NCBI RefSeq assembly: GCF_018332715.1
Contig: NZ_BOQP01000019.1
Coordinates: 1 to 64,000 of the forward strand
Reading direction: 5' to 3'
Source of the DNA: Winogradskya consettensis
GTDB taxonomy: Bacteria > Actinomycetota > Actinomycetes > Mycobacteriales > Micromonosporaceae
Length of the DNA: 64,000 nucleotides
A program made the position numbers and the translations under genes. Each line of letters starts with the position of its first letter. The stretch's first letter is position 1. The notes beneath the pieces are model-generated. The model was given only the letters and a program-made list of their open reading frames with translations. It searched no databases and was not told the origin of the DNA. Positions 8,386-16,747 of the stretch are shown one piece after another.

Positions 8386-9270
8386 TCAGGTGGTGACGGG
8401 CATCGCGCGGGGCTCGTTCGGAGCGGCCTGCCTGGCGACACCCACGGCGGCCCGGACGAATGCCGCGACCTGCGGTGAGCGCGATGATGCCGGCCAGGCG
8501 ACCGCGAGGGTGGCCGGGGGGAGATCCTCGACGAGGCGGTAGGCGATGTGGGGACGGGGGAACTGGCGGGCCACCCAGGCCGGGAGGAACCAGAGCAGGC
8601 TGCCCGTCTCGACCAGGTTGAAGATCTGCGACAGGTCCCGCATGGCCGGGCTGCCCGGTGGCGGGGGTGCCAGGTTGCCGGTCTCGGCGCCCGAGCCGTT
8701 CGGCAGGCGGCGCCCGGTCAGGTCGGCCAGGCGCAGTGTCGTACGCGCCGCCAGCGGGTCGGCCGCGGGCAGCGCGACCATCCGCGGCTCGATCAGCAGC
8801 GCCTCGCTGTCGAGGGCGGGGTCGTCGAACGGCATGGCCAGCAGCGCGACGTCCGCACGACCGTCGTGCAGGGCCGGGACCAGGTCCCACGGGCCGGTCA
8901 GCAGCAGCTCGACGGGCGTCGTGTCGTAGGCGGCCAGGATCGGTGCCAGCAGTCCGCCGTCGAAGTCGGCCTTGCAGGTCAGCCGCAGGCTCTGCTCCGG
9001 CCGGCCCGCGCGCCGGGCCCGCTGCGCTGCCGCGGCGATGGCGTCCAGCGCCACCCGGGCGTCGATCAGCAGGGTCTCGCCGGCCGGGGTGAGCGCGACC
9101 TGGCGGGTGGTCCGGACGAACAGGTCGACCCCGAGTTGACGTTCGAGGTCCCGGATCGCGCGGGACAGCGGCGGCTGCGCCATGGCCAGCCGCTCGGCGG
9201 CCCGCCCGAAGTGCAGCTCCTCGGCGACGGCCACGAAGTAGCGCAGTTGCCGGGTCTCCAGGTCACTCAT
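8386..9270 (-). CDS. LysR-family transcriptional regulator
   Basis: This 294-residue regulator has the classic N-terminal winged helix: QLRYFVAVAEELHFGRAAER, then AQPPLSRAIRDLERQLGVDL and LTPAGETLL. A substrate-binding domain follows from about residue 90. It is transcribed divergently from the NmrA-type oxidoreductase at 9370 across 99 bp, the usual arrangement for a LysR protein controlling its neighbour. The intergenic segment carries TCGA half-sites at 9273-9276 and 9287-9290 that could be part of an operator, but that is weak. The inducer is unknown. Confidence 0.9.
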   Translation of the reverse strand: MSDLETRQLRYFVAVAEELHFGRAAERLAMAQPPLSRAIRDLERQLGVDLFVRTTRQVALTPAGETLLIDARVALDAIAAAAQRARRAGRPEQSLRLTCKADFDGGLLAPILAAYDTTPVELLLTGPWDLVPALHDGRADVALLAMPFDDPALDSEALLIEPRMVALPAADPLAARTTLRLADLTGRRLPNGSGAETGNLAPPPPGSPAMRDLSQIFNLVETGSLLWFLPAWVARQFPRPHIAYRLVEDLPPATLAVAWPASSRSPQVAAFVRAAVGVARQAAPNEPRAMPVTT

Positions 9271-9369
9271 ACTTCGAGAGTATCAATCGAGATCCCATTG
9301 GTCTTTCCGCTCCGCGCCGGAACAGCGTTCACTGGAGTTGTCGATCCGACCGAAGAGGGATGAAAAACA

Positions 9370-10254
9370 ATGATTGTGGTCACCGCTCCCACCAGCAACA
9401 TCGGTAGCAAGGTCCTGCAGAACCTGCTCGACGCGGACGCCCCCGTGCGCGTCGTGGCCCGCGACCCGGCCACACTCGCACCGGGCGTCGCCGAACGGGT
9501 CGAGGTCGTCCGCGGCTCGCACGCCGACCCGGCCGTCGTGACGGAGGCGTTCGCCGGTGCCGACGCTGTCTTCTGGCTCGTGCCCGCGAACCCGAAGGCG
9601 GAGAGCCTGGACGCTGCGTACTCGCAGTTCGCGCGGGCGGGTATCGAGGCGTTCACCGCGCAGGGCGTCGGCCGGGTGGTCGGCATCTCGGCGCTGGGCC
9701 GGGGCACCGCGGTGGCCGGGCAGGCGGGGTATGTCACGGCGACGCTGGCCATGGACGACCTGATCGCCGCTTCGGGCGTACCGTATCGGGCCGTCGCCAA
9801 CCCGTCCTTCATGGAGAACATCCTGCGGCAGGTCGGTGCCATCAAGAACCAGGGCACGGTCTACGGCCCCACCACGCACGACCTGGCCCTGCCGCTGATC
9901 GCGACCAGGGACATCGCCGCGGTCTCCACGCGGCTGCTGCTCGACGACACCTGGACCGGCTTCGACGAGGTGCCGGCCCTGGGCCCCGAGGACCTCAGCT
10001 ACGACGATGTCGCCGCGATCATCTCCGACGTGCTCGGCAAGCCGGTCCGCTACGTGCAGACCACCCCCGAGGCCAACCTGAAAATGGCGCTCGATCAGGG
10101 TGCCTCCGAGGCGATGGCCCACGGCCGCGTCGACATGGCCACGGCCAAGAACAACGGCCTGGACCAGGGCGTCACGCGTACGCCCTCGTCGAGCACGCCC
10201 ACGACGTTCCGCGACTGGTGCACCGAGGTTCTGAAGCCGGCCCTCGACGCCTGA
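9370..10254 (+). CDS. NmrA-type NAD(P)-binding oxidoreductase or sensor
   Basis: This 294-residue Rossmann protein of the atypical short-chain dehydrogenase / NmrA group starts with MIVVTAPTSNIGSKVLQNLL (the family normally reads GATGxxG here; in this protein it is TAPTSNIG). It also carries SALGRG and NPSFMENIL stretches typical of the family. It lacks the full YxxxK catalytic motif that I would expect of a classical SDR, so it may bind NAD(P) as a redox sensor or reduce quinone-like substrates. GAGGG lies about ten bases before the ATG. It is divergent from the LysR gene, its probable regulator. Confidence 0.85.
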   Translation: MIVVTAPTSNIGSKVLQNLLDADAPVRVVARDPATLAPGVAERVEVVRGSHADPAVVTEAFAGADAVFWLVPANPKAESLDAAYSQFARAGIEAFTAQGVGRVVGISALGRGTAVAGQAGYVTATLAMDDLIAASGVPYRAVANPSFMENILRQVGAIKNQGTVYGPTTHDLALPLIATRDIAAVSTRLLLDDTWTGFDEVPALGPEDLSYDDVAAIISDVLGKPVRYVQTTPEANLKMALDQGASEAMAHGRVDMATAKNNGLDQGVTRTPSSSTPTTFRDWCTEVLKPALDA

Positions 10255-10283
10255 GGTGCGAGCGCCTGCCCGAGGTAGCCCGG

Positions 10284-11051
10284 TCAGGCCCGCATGGTGG
10301 TGCCGCCGTCGACGTTGAAGACCTGGCCGGTCGTCCACGCGGACAGGTCGGAGAACAGGAACGCCGCGGTGGCGCCGAGGTCGGCCGGGTCGCCGTGGCG
10401 CCAGGACGGGGTGGACTGCAGGATCAGGTCACGGTAGTCCTCGGGCAGGTTGAGTTTGGTCTGCTCGGTGAGCACCAGCCCGGGGGAGAGGCTGTTGGCG
10501 CGGATCCTGTCCTTGCCGTAGCGGCGGGCGACGTGCCGGGTCAGGGCGGTGATGCCGGACTTGGTGACCGAGTAGGCGACCTTGTCGGGCATGCCCGCGT
10601 AGACGGCGTTGGAGATGGTGTTGACCACCGAGCCGCCACCGCCGGCGATCATGTGGGGCAGTGCGGCCTTGAGGGTGAGCAGGTAACCGGTCAGGTTGAC
10701 GTCGATCGTGCGCTGCCACGCGGCCAGGTCGATGCCGATCGCGTCGGTGTCCTCGGCGACCTGGTCGGGGTGGATGTTGGCGGCGACGTTGAACAGGCCG
10801 TCGATGCGCCCGTACTCCTTGACGGCGCGGTCGATCTGGGCGTTGACCTGGTCCTGGTCGGAGATGTCGGCGACCACCGCGATGGCTTCGCCACCGGCGT
10901 CGCGGGCGGCCTGGGCGGTGCGTTCCGCGGAGTCGAGAACCACGTCGCTGACGACGATCCTGGCGCCGCCGGCGCCGAGCAGGGACGCCGTGGCGGTGGC
11001 GATGCCACCGGCTCCGGCGAAGACGACGACCTTGTCGGTGAGACCTTCCAT
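10284..11051 (-). CDS. Short-chain dehydrogenase/reductase (SDR)
   Basis: This is a 255-residue classical SDR. The cofactor loop is near the N-terminus (VVVFAGAGGIATATASLL), with NVAAN, catalytic Ser in NTISNAVYAG and the YSVTK motif (Tyr and Lys), then the SPGLVLTEQT loop and the common C-terminus DGGTTMRA. The glycine motif GAGGIATA departs from the usual TGxxxGIG. ATG 11051 is preferred because GGAG lies eight bases upstream. The gene is divergent from a TetR gene, and a perfect palindrome lies between them (11090-11105), so it is probably repressed by that TetR protein. The substrate cannot be named. Confidence 0.9.
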   Translation of the reverse strand: MEGLTDKVVVFAGAGGIATATASLLGAGGARIVVSDVVLDSAERTAQAARDAGGEAIAVVADISDQDQVNAQIDRAVKEYGRIDGLFNVAANIHPDQVAEDTDAIGIDLAAWQRTIDVNLTGYLLTLKAALPHMIAGGGGSVVNTISNAVYAGMPDKVAYSVTKSGITALTRHVARRYGKDRIRANSLSPGLVLTEQTKLNLPEDYRDLILQSTPSWRHGDPADLGATAAFLFSDLSAWTTGQVFNVDGGTTMRA

Positions 11052-11089
11052 GACCTGTCTCCGTTTCGTTGGTGCTACCGGACACGAAA

Positions 11090-11105
11090 CGTACACCTGT
11101 GTACG
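11090..11105. promoter_or_regulatory. Perfect palindrome, probable TetR operator
   Basis: CGTACACCTGTGTACG is a perfect inverted repeat (7-bp arms, 2-bp centre) in the 78-bp gap between the divergent SDR and TetR genes. Length, symmetry and position fit a TetR-dimer operator controlling both genes. Confidence 0.7.
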
Positions 11106-11129
11106 GATGATGGCTAGTAGGCTCCCGGC

Positions 11130-11693
11130 ATGCCCGAGGACCTGCAGCGCACGATGCGGCGAGACGCCGTGCAGAACAGGGAACGGCTGCTCGTCGCGGC
11201 CCGGCAGGTCTTCGCCGAGCAGGGTGCGGACGCCGCCCTGGAAGAGGTGGCCCGGCTGGCGGAGGTCAGCCGCACCACGCTCTACCGGCACTTCGCCACC
11301 CGCGAACAGCTCGCCGCCACGGTCTTCGAGGAGAACGTCACGCTGATCGAGAAGCGTTCGGCCGAACTGCTCGACACCGACGACGGCATCGTGACGCTCT
11401 TCGACTACGTGCTGGATCAGCAGCGGCAGAACCGCGGCTTCGCGCGGCTGCTCTCAGCGACGGACCTCACCTGGCTGACCGCACTCTCGGAGCGCACGAT
11501 CGCCGCCTTCGCACCCCTGCTGGAACGGGGGCGTGCAGCGGGCATCGTGCACCCCGAGACCGGCGTCAGCGACGTGATGCTGGCCTTCCCGATGGCGGAG
11601 GGTGCCATGGCGGACAGCGACATGGCGGGGCGTGAGTCAGCTGCGGACGGGGTGCGCGCGATGCTGCACCGCGCTCTGTTCACCCGTTCGTAG
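11130..11693 (+). CDS. TetR-family transcriptional regulator
   Basis: This is a 187-residue repressor. The N-terminal helix-turn-helix is typical: RERLLVAARQVFAEQGADAA, then LEEVARLAEVSRTTLYRHF. The C-terminal helical domain would bind a small ligand that I cannot identify. It probably represses itself and the divergent SDR through the palindrome at 11090-11105. Its 3' end overlaps the convergent XRE gene by 57 bases. Confidence 0.92.
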   Translation: MPEDLQRTMRRDAVQNRERLLVAARQVFAEQGADAALEEVARLAEVSRTTLYRHFATREQLAATVFEENVTLIEKRSAELLDTDDGIVTLFDYVLDQQRQNRGFARLLSATDLTWLTALSERTIAAFAPLLERGRAAGIVHPETGVSDVMLAFPMAEGAMADSDMAGRESAADGVRAMLHRALFTRS

Positions 11694-12506
11694 CAGCTCC
11701 TGCGGGACTTCGAGACCGGCGAGCAGGCGCAGGGCGTCCTCGGTGGGGCTGCCGGGGTCGGCGGAGAGGACGAGCAGTTCCATGCTCGACTCGCCGGGCA
11801 GGGCGAAGTTCTCGTGGTGGAGTTCGAGCGGGCCGACCAGGGGATGCCGGTAGACCTTGCGGCCGTGGGTGCGGGCGCGGACGTCCGCTCGGGCCCAGAG
11901 GCGGCGGAAGCGGTCGCTGCGCATGGACAACTCGCCGATGAGGGAGGCCAGGCGGGGGTCGTCGGGGTATTTACCGGCGGCGAGGCGCAGGTGGCCGACG
12001 ACGTCGAGGGTGCAGTTGTCCCAATTGGCGTAGAGGCCGCGGTCGCTCTCCTCCAGGAAGAGGTGCCGGGCGGTGTTCAGGCCCGGGATCGGGCGGCCGT
12101 AGAGGAGCCGGGCGAGGCGGTTCCCGGCGAGCACGTCCAGGCGGTGGTCGACGATCACCGCGGGGGCGCCGGCGACGAGGTCGAGCACACGCAGCAGCTC
12201 GGGCCGGACCCGCCCGCCCGGGGCCTTCGCGCGGCGGCGGCGCTGCCGGGAGAGCCGCAGGAGGTGGCCGCGCTCGGTGTCGTCGAGGCCGAGAACGCGG
12301 GCGAGCGCGTCGACGACCTGCTCGGAGGGCTGCGTCGCGCGGCCCTGTTCCAGGCGGATGTAGTAGTCGACGCTGACCCCGGACAGGTGCGCGACCTCTT
12401 CACGGCGCAGCCCATCGACCCGGCGGCGGCTGTCGGCGGGGATGCCGGCGGCCACGGGGTCGACCCGGGCGCGCCGGGTACGCAGGAAACCCGCCAGATC
12501 GTCCAT
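11637..12506 (-). CDS. XRE-type regulator with MmyB-like ligand-binding domain
   Basis: This 289-residue protein has an N-terminal HTH (about residues 10-75; DGLRREEVAHLSGVSVDYYI, RLEQGRATQPSEQVVDALAR) and a C-terminal MmyB-like domain, recognisable from VLDLVAGAPAVIVDHRLDVL and the later HPLVGPLELHHENFALP. Such proteins usually control a neighbouring dehydrogenase. It is divergent from the quinone-reductase-like gene at 12635. Two AAGTCCGG direct repeats (12571-12578 and 12602-12609) 31 bp apart lie between them and may be operator halves. Its tail overlaps the TetR gene. Confidence 0.88.
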   Translation of the reverse strand: MDDLAGFLRTRRARVDPVAAGIPADSRRRVDGLRREEVAHLSGVSVDYYIRLEQGRATQPSEQVVDALARVLGLDDTERGHLLRLSRQRRRRAKAPGGRVRPELLRVLDLVAGAPAVIVDHRLDVLAGNRLARLLYGRPIPGLNTARHLFLEESDRGLYANWDNCTLDVVGHLRLAAGKYPDDPRLASLIGELSMRSDRFRRLWARADVRARTHGRKVYRHPLVGPLELHHENFALPGESSMELLVLSADPGSPTEDALRLLAGLEVPQELLRTGEQSAVQHRAHPVRS

Positions 12507-12634
12507 CGCTTCAGTATCGCCCCGCGCTCGCCCCGGCTTCGTCGGCGAGGGTGGCCCTGCGGTTACCAGGAAGTCCGGTCCGATGGAAGCCGCGCCCCTG
12601 AAAGTCCGGCGCCGTGCCGCCCAGACTCGGTGGC

Positions 12635-13414
12635 ATGAAGACGTTGATCGTTTACGCCCACCCGGAACCGCGGTCGCTCAACGGTTCGCTCAAGGACCTC
12701 GCCGTGACCACCCTGGAAGAGGCGGGGCATGAGGTACGGGTGAGCGACCTGTACGCGATGAACTGGAAAGCCGTCGTGGACGCCGAGGACTACGGCCCGT
12801 ACGCGTCGAGCCCGTTGCGGGTCGCCCAGGACTCAGGCCGGGCTTTCGACGCGTCGGCGCTCACCCCGGACGTCGCCGCCGAGCAGGAGAAGCTGCTGTG
12901 GTCCGACACGATCATCTTCCAGTTCCCGCTGTGGTGGTACACGATGCCCGCCATCCTCAAGGGCTGGGTGGACCGCGTGTTCACGTTCCACTTCGCGTAC
13001 GGCGTCGGCGAGCACAGCGACACGAAATACGGCGAACGCTTCGGCGAAGGCACCCTCGCGGGCCGCCGCGCGTTGCTCTCGGTGACCACGGGCGGCCCGG
13101 AGTCCCACTACGCCGCCCGCGGGATCAATGGCCCGATCGACGATCTGCTGTGGCCGATCCAGCACGGCATCCTCTACTACCCGGGCCTCGAGGTCCTGCC
13201 GCCGTTCGTCCTCCACAGCACCGACCGGCTGACCGCGCAGGACTACCCCGAGGTCGCCAAGGCCTGGCAGGAACGCCTGCTCACCCTCGCCACGACCGAG
13301 CCGATCGCGTTCCGGCGGCAGAACTTCGGCGACTACGAGATCCCCGCCCTGCACCTGAGGCCCGGCCTCGAGCCCGCCGACCGTACGGGCTTCGCGCTGC
13401 ACATCCGCGGTTAG
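12635..13414 (+). CDS. NAD(P)H dehydrogenase (quinone) / flavodoxin-fold oxidoreductase
   Basis: This 259-residue flavodoxin-fold protein belongs to the NQO/MdaB/YwrO-like group. The FMN/FAD-phosphate loop is HPEPRSLNGSL near the N-terminus, and the active-site region reads FQFPLWWYTMPAILKGWVDR followed by VFTFHFAYG, both typical of the family. It should carry two-electron reduction of quinones or nitro compounds with NAD(P)H. ATG 12635 (MKTLIVYAHP) fits the family N-terminus; the GTG at 12614 would add seven unsupported residues. It is probably controlled by the divergent XRE regulator. Its end overlaps the convergent Gfo/Idh gene by four bases. Confidence 0.9.
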   Translation: MKTLIVYAHPEPRSLNGSLKDLAVTTLEEAGHEVRVSDLYAMNWKAVVDAEDYGPYASSPLRVAQDSGRAFDASALTPDVAAEQEKLLWSDTIIFQFPLWWYTMPAILKGWVDRVFTFHFAYGVGEHSDTKYGERFGEGTLAGRRALLSVTTGGPESHYAARGINGPIDDLLWPIQHGILYYPGLEVLPPFVLHSTDRLTAQDYPEVAKAWQERLLTLATTEPIAFRRQNFGDYEIPALHLRPGLEPADRTGFALHIRG

Positions 13415-14409
13415 CGCACCTCGTCGACGCGGACCGGGCGGTGTTCCCGCAGCGACAGCGTGCAGGCCTCGGCGACCCAGCCGGTCTCCAGCGCGTCCGC
13501 GATCGTGCACGGGGACGACCTGTTGCCGGCGACGACGTCGGTGAAGGCGGTCAGTTCAGCGCGGAAGGCGGCACCGAAGCGGTCCATGAAGAACTGGTAC
13601 GGGCTGCCGGCGGGGAACGTGACACCCGGTTCGACGGAGCGCAGCGGCAACCGGTCCTCCAGGCCGACGGCGATGCTGTCCACCGAGCCGTGCAGCTCGA
13701 GCCGGACGTCGTAGCCGCGCTGGTTGTACCGCGAGTTCGAGACCAGGGCGAGGGTGCCGTCGTCGAGGGTCAGCACGACGGCGGCCGTGTCCACGTCCTG
13801 GGCCTCGGCGAAGAATTCCGCGCCACGGTTGCTGCCGGTCGCGTACACCTCGACGACCTCACGCCCGGTGACCCAGCGGACGGCGTCGAAGTCGTGCACG
13901 CCGCAGTCCCGGAAGATCCCACCGGACCCTTTGATGTACGCGGCCGGCGGCGGCGCCGGGTCCAGGGTCGTGGACCGTACGGTGTGCAGCCACCCGAGCT
14001 CGCCGGACGCCACGGCGGCGCGGGCGGCCGCGAACCCGGCGTCGAAGCGGCGCGGATAGCCGATCTGCACCGGCACGCCGCTGTCCCCGACCCGTCTGAG
14101 CAGCTCCGCGGCGTCCCCGGCGTGCCGGGCGACCGGTTTCTCGCAGAACACCGGCAGCCCGGCCGCGACGGCGGCCAGCAGCAGCGCGGGATGCGCGTCG
14201 GTCGCGGCGGCGATGACCACGCCGTCGACCCCGGCGGCCAGCAGCGCCTCGGGGGAGTCGGCTGCCTCGGCGTCCCACCGTTCGGCGACCTCCTTGGTAA
14301 GCGATGTGACGGCGTCGGTGACGACCAGCGATTCCACGGTGGGCAGAGCGGCAAGGGTTCGGGCATGGAAAGCACCGATCCGGCCGAGCCCGATCAAGCC
14401 AAGTCGCAC
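13411..14409 (-). CDS. Gfo/Idh/MocA-family oxidoreductase (inositol dehydrogenase-like)
   Basis: This is a 332-residue NAD(P)-dependent sugar or inositol dehydrogenase. The Rossmann loop is LGLIGLGRIGAFHARTL; the conserved CEKPVA (Lys) motif is present as VFCEKPVARHAGD; and the substrate part has GGIFRDCGVHDFDAVRWVTG (the D-x-x-x-H signature). GTG 14409 is chosen for the GAGGAG 7 bases upstream. It overlaps the upstream PhyH-like gene by 16 bases, so the two are translationally coupled and probably act on one substrate. It is most like myo-inositol 2-dehydrogenases, but the actual substrate is not certain. Confidence 0.9.
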   Translation of the reverse strand: MRLGLIGLGRIGAFHARTLAALPTVESLVVTDAVTSLTKEVAERWDAEAADSPEALLAAGVDGVVIAAATDAHPALLLAAVAAGLPVFCEKPVARHAGDAAELLRRVGDSGVPVQIGYPRRFDAGFAAARAAVASGELGWLHTVRSTTLDPAPPPAAYIKGSGGIFRDCGVHDFDAVRWVTGREVVEVYATGSNRGAEFFAEAQDVDTAAVVLTLDDGTLALVSNSRYNQRGYDVRLELHGSVDSIAVGLEDRLPLRSVEPGVTFPAGSPYQFFMDRFGAAFRAELTAFTDVVAGNRSSPCTIADALETGWVAEACTLSLREHRPVRVDEVR

Positions 14410-15518
14410 GACTGTCTCCTCACTGTGTGGCGGCGGAGCGCGTGCTCCAGGCGTACGGTGTCCCATTGCCCTTGGAGGGCCTGGTGCACGAGCTCGGCCT
14501 GGGTCTGCGGAGCGAGACCACCGACTGGCTGGTCCCGGTCGAGGTTCGTCGGGAACGCGTAGCCCTCCGCCGACGCGGCGATCACGTTCGCGGCAGACCC
14601 GGTGAACCCGCGCAGCACCGGGTAGAGCGCCGTCACCATCGCCGTGCGGTCGACGGTCTCCATCGCCCGGCCGAACGGTGACGACACCTGCAGCAGGTTG
14701 GCCATCCGCAGGATGTCGCCGGACCGGTTGGTCCCGGCGCCGTGGAACAGGGCCGGGTTGAAGAATGCCGCGTCGCCCTTGGCCAGCGGCAACTGGATGT
14801 GGTTGCGATCGAAGTACGCGGTGAACTCGGGCTGATGGAACGCGATGTACCCGGCCGGGTACTTCTGGGAGTGCGGCAGGTACAGCGTCGGGCCGCTCTC
14901 GAGGGGCATGTCGACGTGGGCGACCGCGCCCTGCAGCGTGAGCGCGGGTGACAGTGCGTGGATGTGCGCGGGATAGCCCATCGCCTGCTCCTGCGACATG
15001 AAGCCGAGGTGGTAGTCACGATGCGCGACCTGCGCGGCGCCGCCGGGGTTGACCACGTTGACCTGGGAGGTCACCTGGTAGCCGCGGCCCAGCCAGGCCT
15101 CGCTGATCAGCCGGAGCGTGTCGTTGTCGTAGTAGGCGGCGAACGCGGCCGGGTCGCGCAGGGCGAACTTGTCCAGCGCGCCCCACACCCGGTCGTTGGC
15201 ACCGGGTTTGGCGAAGTGGTCACCGGCGGCCGTCCCGGCGGCCTTCTGCTCGTCGATCAGCTCGGTGAAGACGGCGGTGGCGCGGTCCACGACGGCGGGG
15301 GCGAAGGCGCCGGCGAACACCACCACGCCCGGGCCGTCCATCAGCGCCCGGACCAGCTCGGCCCGCAGCTCCCGGGTGTCCGGCACCGCGCCCGGGTAGA
15401 TCAGCACACCGTCCATCACATCGGTGGCGTGTGGATAGTCCGACAGCTCCGTCTTCTGCTCGCAGACCGCCCGGAAGTCGTCGAGGCTGCAGTCCGCGGC
15501 GGTGAACCACGTAGTCAT
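14394..15518 (-). CDS. Phytanoyl-CoA dioxygenase (PhyH)-like Fe(II)/2-oxoglutarate oxygenase
   Basis: This 374-residue oxygenase is expected to use Fe(II) and 2-oxoglutarate. The metal-binding HxD is visible in VAHRDYHLGF and the distal His in FFNPALFHGAG, followed by the Arg that would bind 2-oxoglutarate (NRSGDILRMANLL). It is the first gene of an operon with the Gfo/Idh dehydrogenase, whose start lies inside its 3' end, and it is divergent from a LacI-type regulator. The context suggests oxidation of a polyol or sugar-like compound rather than fatty-acid work, but that is inference. Confidence 0.85.
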   Translation of the reverse strand: MTTWFTAADCSLDDFRAVCEQKTELSDYPHATDVMDGVLIYPGAVPDTRELRAELVRALMDGPGVVVFAGAFAPAVVDRATAVFTELIDEQKAAGTAAGDHFAKPGANDRVWGALDKFALRDPAAFAAYYDNDTLRLISEAWLGRGYQVTSQVNVVNPGGAAQVAHRDYHLGFMSQEQAMGYPAHIHALSPALTLQGAVAHVDMPLESGPTLYLPHSQKYPAGYIAFHQPEFTAYFDRNHIQLPLAKGDAAFFNPALFHGAGTNRSGDILRMANLLQVSSPFGRAMETVDRTAMVTALYPVLRGFTGSAANVIAASAEGYAFPTNLDRDQPVGGLAPQTQAELVHQALQGQWDTVRLEHALRRHTVRRQSCDLA

Positions 15519-15555
15519 GGCCTCACGCTAAGTTCGGGTCGCGGGCCGTGGACCC

Positions 15556-15570
15556 TTGAGAACCCCTCAA
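15556..15570. promoter_or_regulatory. Inverted repeat, candidate LacI-type operator
   Basis: TTGAGAACCCCTCAA has perfect 5-bp arms and a 5-bp centre and lies in the 72-bp gap between the divergent PhyH and LacI genes. It could let the regulator control both directions. Confidence 0.5.
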
Positions 15571-15590
15571 AAGACCATCATCGTGAAGTC

Positions 15591-16619
15591 GTGAAGCACC
15601 CCTACAAGATCCGCGAGATCGCCGTCCAGTCCGGGCTCAGCGAAGCCACCGTGGACCGGGTGCTGAACGCCCGCGGCGGGGTCCGCGACAGCACCGTACG
15701 CGCGGTCGGGCAGGCCATCGCCGACCTCGACCGGCAGCGTACGCAGATCCGGCTCGGCGCCCGGCCGTTCCTGGTCGACGTGATCGTGCAGGCCCCGCCG
15801 CGATTCTCCGCCGCGGTCCGCGCCGCCCTGGAAGCCGAGTTGCCCGGGCTGCGACCCGCGGTGATCCGGTCCCGATTCCATCTGCTCGACGCACCGTCCG
15901 TACGCGACGTGGTGGCCGCCCTCGACCGGGTCCGCCGCGGCGGATCGCAGGGCGTGATCCTCAAGGCCCCCGACCTCCCCGAGATCGTCGCCGCGGCGCA
16001 GCGCCTCACCGTTCCCCTGGTCACCCTGGTCACCGACCTCCCGGCCAGCCCGCGCATCGCGTACGCGGGGATCGACAACCGGTCGGCCGGGGCGACCGCC
16101 GCGTACCTCGTCGACCAGTGGCTGGCCGGTCGCGCCGCCGACATCGTCGTGGTCCGCGGCCACGGCTCGTTCCACGGCGAGGACGAACGGGAAACCGGAT
16201 TCCGCACCGAGACGGGCCTGCGCTCCCCGCCCCGCCGCCTCCACGAGGTCGTCGACGCCGAGGACCGCGCCGACGAGGTCTACCAGGGCATCCGCGCCAC
16301 CCTGGCCACCCACCCGGCGATCCGGGCGGTCTACTCCCTCTACGCCGGCGCGGGCGGCAACACCGCGGTGATCAAGGCCTTCACCGACGAGCACCGCACG
16401 TACGACGTCTTCGTGGCCCACGACCTGGACCGCGAGAACACCACCCTCCTGCGAGCCCGCAAACTCTCCGCCGTCCTGCACCACGACCTGCGCATCGACC
16501 TCCGCCGCGCCTGCCACGCCATCATGCAGGCCCACGGCACCCTCCCCGGCCCCATCCGCACCAACCCCTCGGCCATCCAGGTGATCACCCCCCACAACGC
16601 CCCACCGGTCGAGTTCTGA
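15591..16619 (+). CDS. LacI-family transcriptional regulator
   Basis: This 342-residue regulator starts with a LacI helix-turn-helix (YKIREIAVQSGLSEATVDRV, LNARGGVRDSTVRAV) followed by a periplasmic-binding-protein-like sugar domain (GIDNRSAGATAAYLV, YAGAGGNTAVIKAF). The hinge is less typical than in classical LacI proteins. GTG 15591 (VKHPYKIREIA) gives the usual short leader before the HTH. It is divergent from the PhyH-Gfo/Idh operon, which it probably controls through the repeat at 15556-15570. The ligand is likely a sugar or polyol. A hairpin follows at 16674-16701. Confidence 0.88.
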   Translation: MKHPYKIREIAVQSGLSEATVDRVLNARGGVRDSTVRAVGQAIADLDRQRTQIRLGARPFLVDVIVQAPPRFSAAVRAALEAELPGLRPAVIRSRFHLLDAPSVRDVVAALDRVRRGGSQGVILKAPDLPEIVAAAQRLTVPLVTLVTDLPASPRIAYAGIDNRSAGATAAYLVDQWLAGRAADIVVVRGHGSFHGEDERETGFRTETGLRSPPRRLHEVVDAEDRADEVYQGIRATLATHPAIRAVYSLYAGAGGNTAVIKAFTDEHRTYDVFVAHDLDRENTTLLRARKLSAVLHHDLRIDLRRACHAIMQAHGTLPGPIRTNPSAIQVITPHNAPPVEF

Positions 16620-16673
16620 CCACCCGCGTCCGGGCCGCGGCTCGCGCTTCTCGCCGATTCCTAATCTGCTCCT

Positions 16674-16701
16674 CGCGTACGCCGATATGTCGGCGTACGC
16701 G
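16674..16701 (+). terminator. Perfect 12-bp hairpin after the LacI gene
   Basis: CGCGTACGCCGA pairs perfectly with TCGGCGTACGCG across a four-base loop tatg, 55 bp after the LacI stop. It is most likely a terminator, although its position 47 bp before the next start also allows an operator role. Confidence 0.65.
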
Positions 16702-16747
16702 TCCACCGGCGCGCGGTTGCCAGTCCCGATCGCCGTGAGGAATCGTC

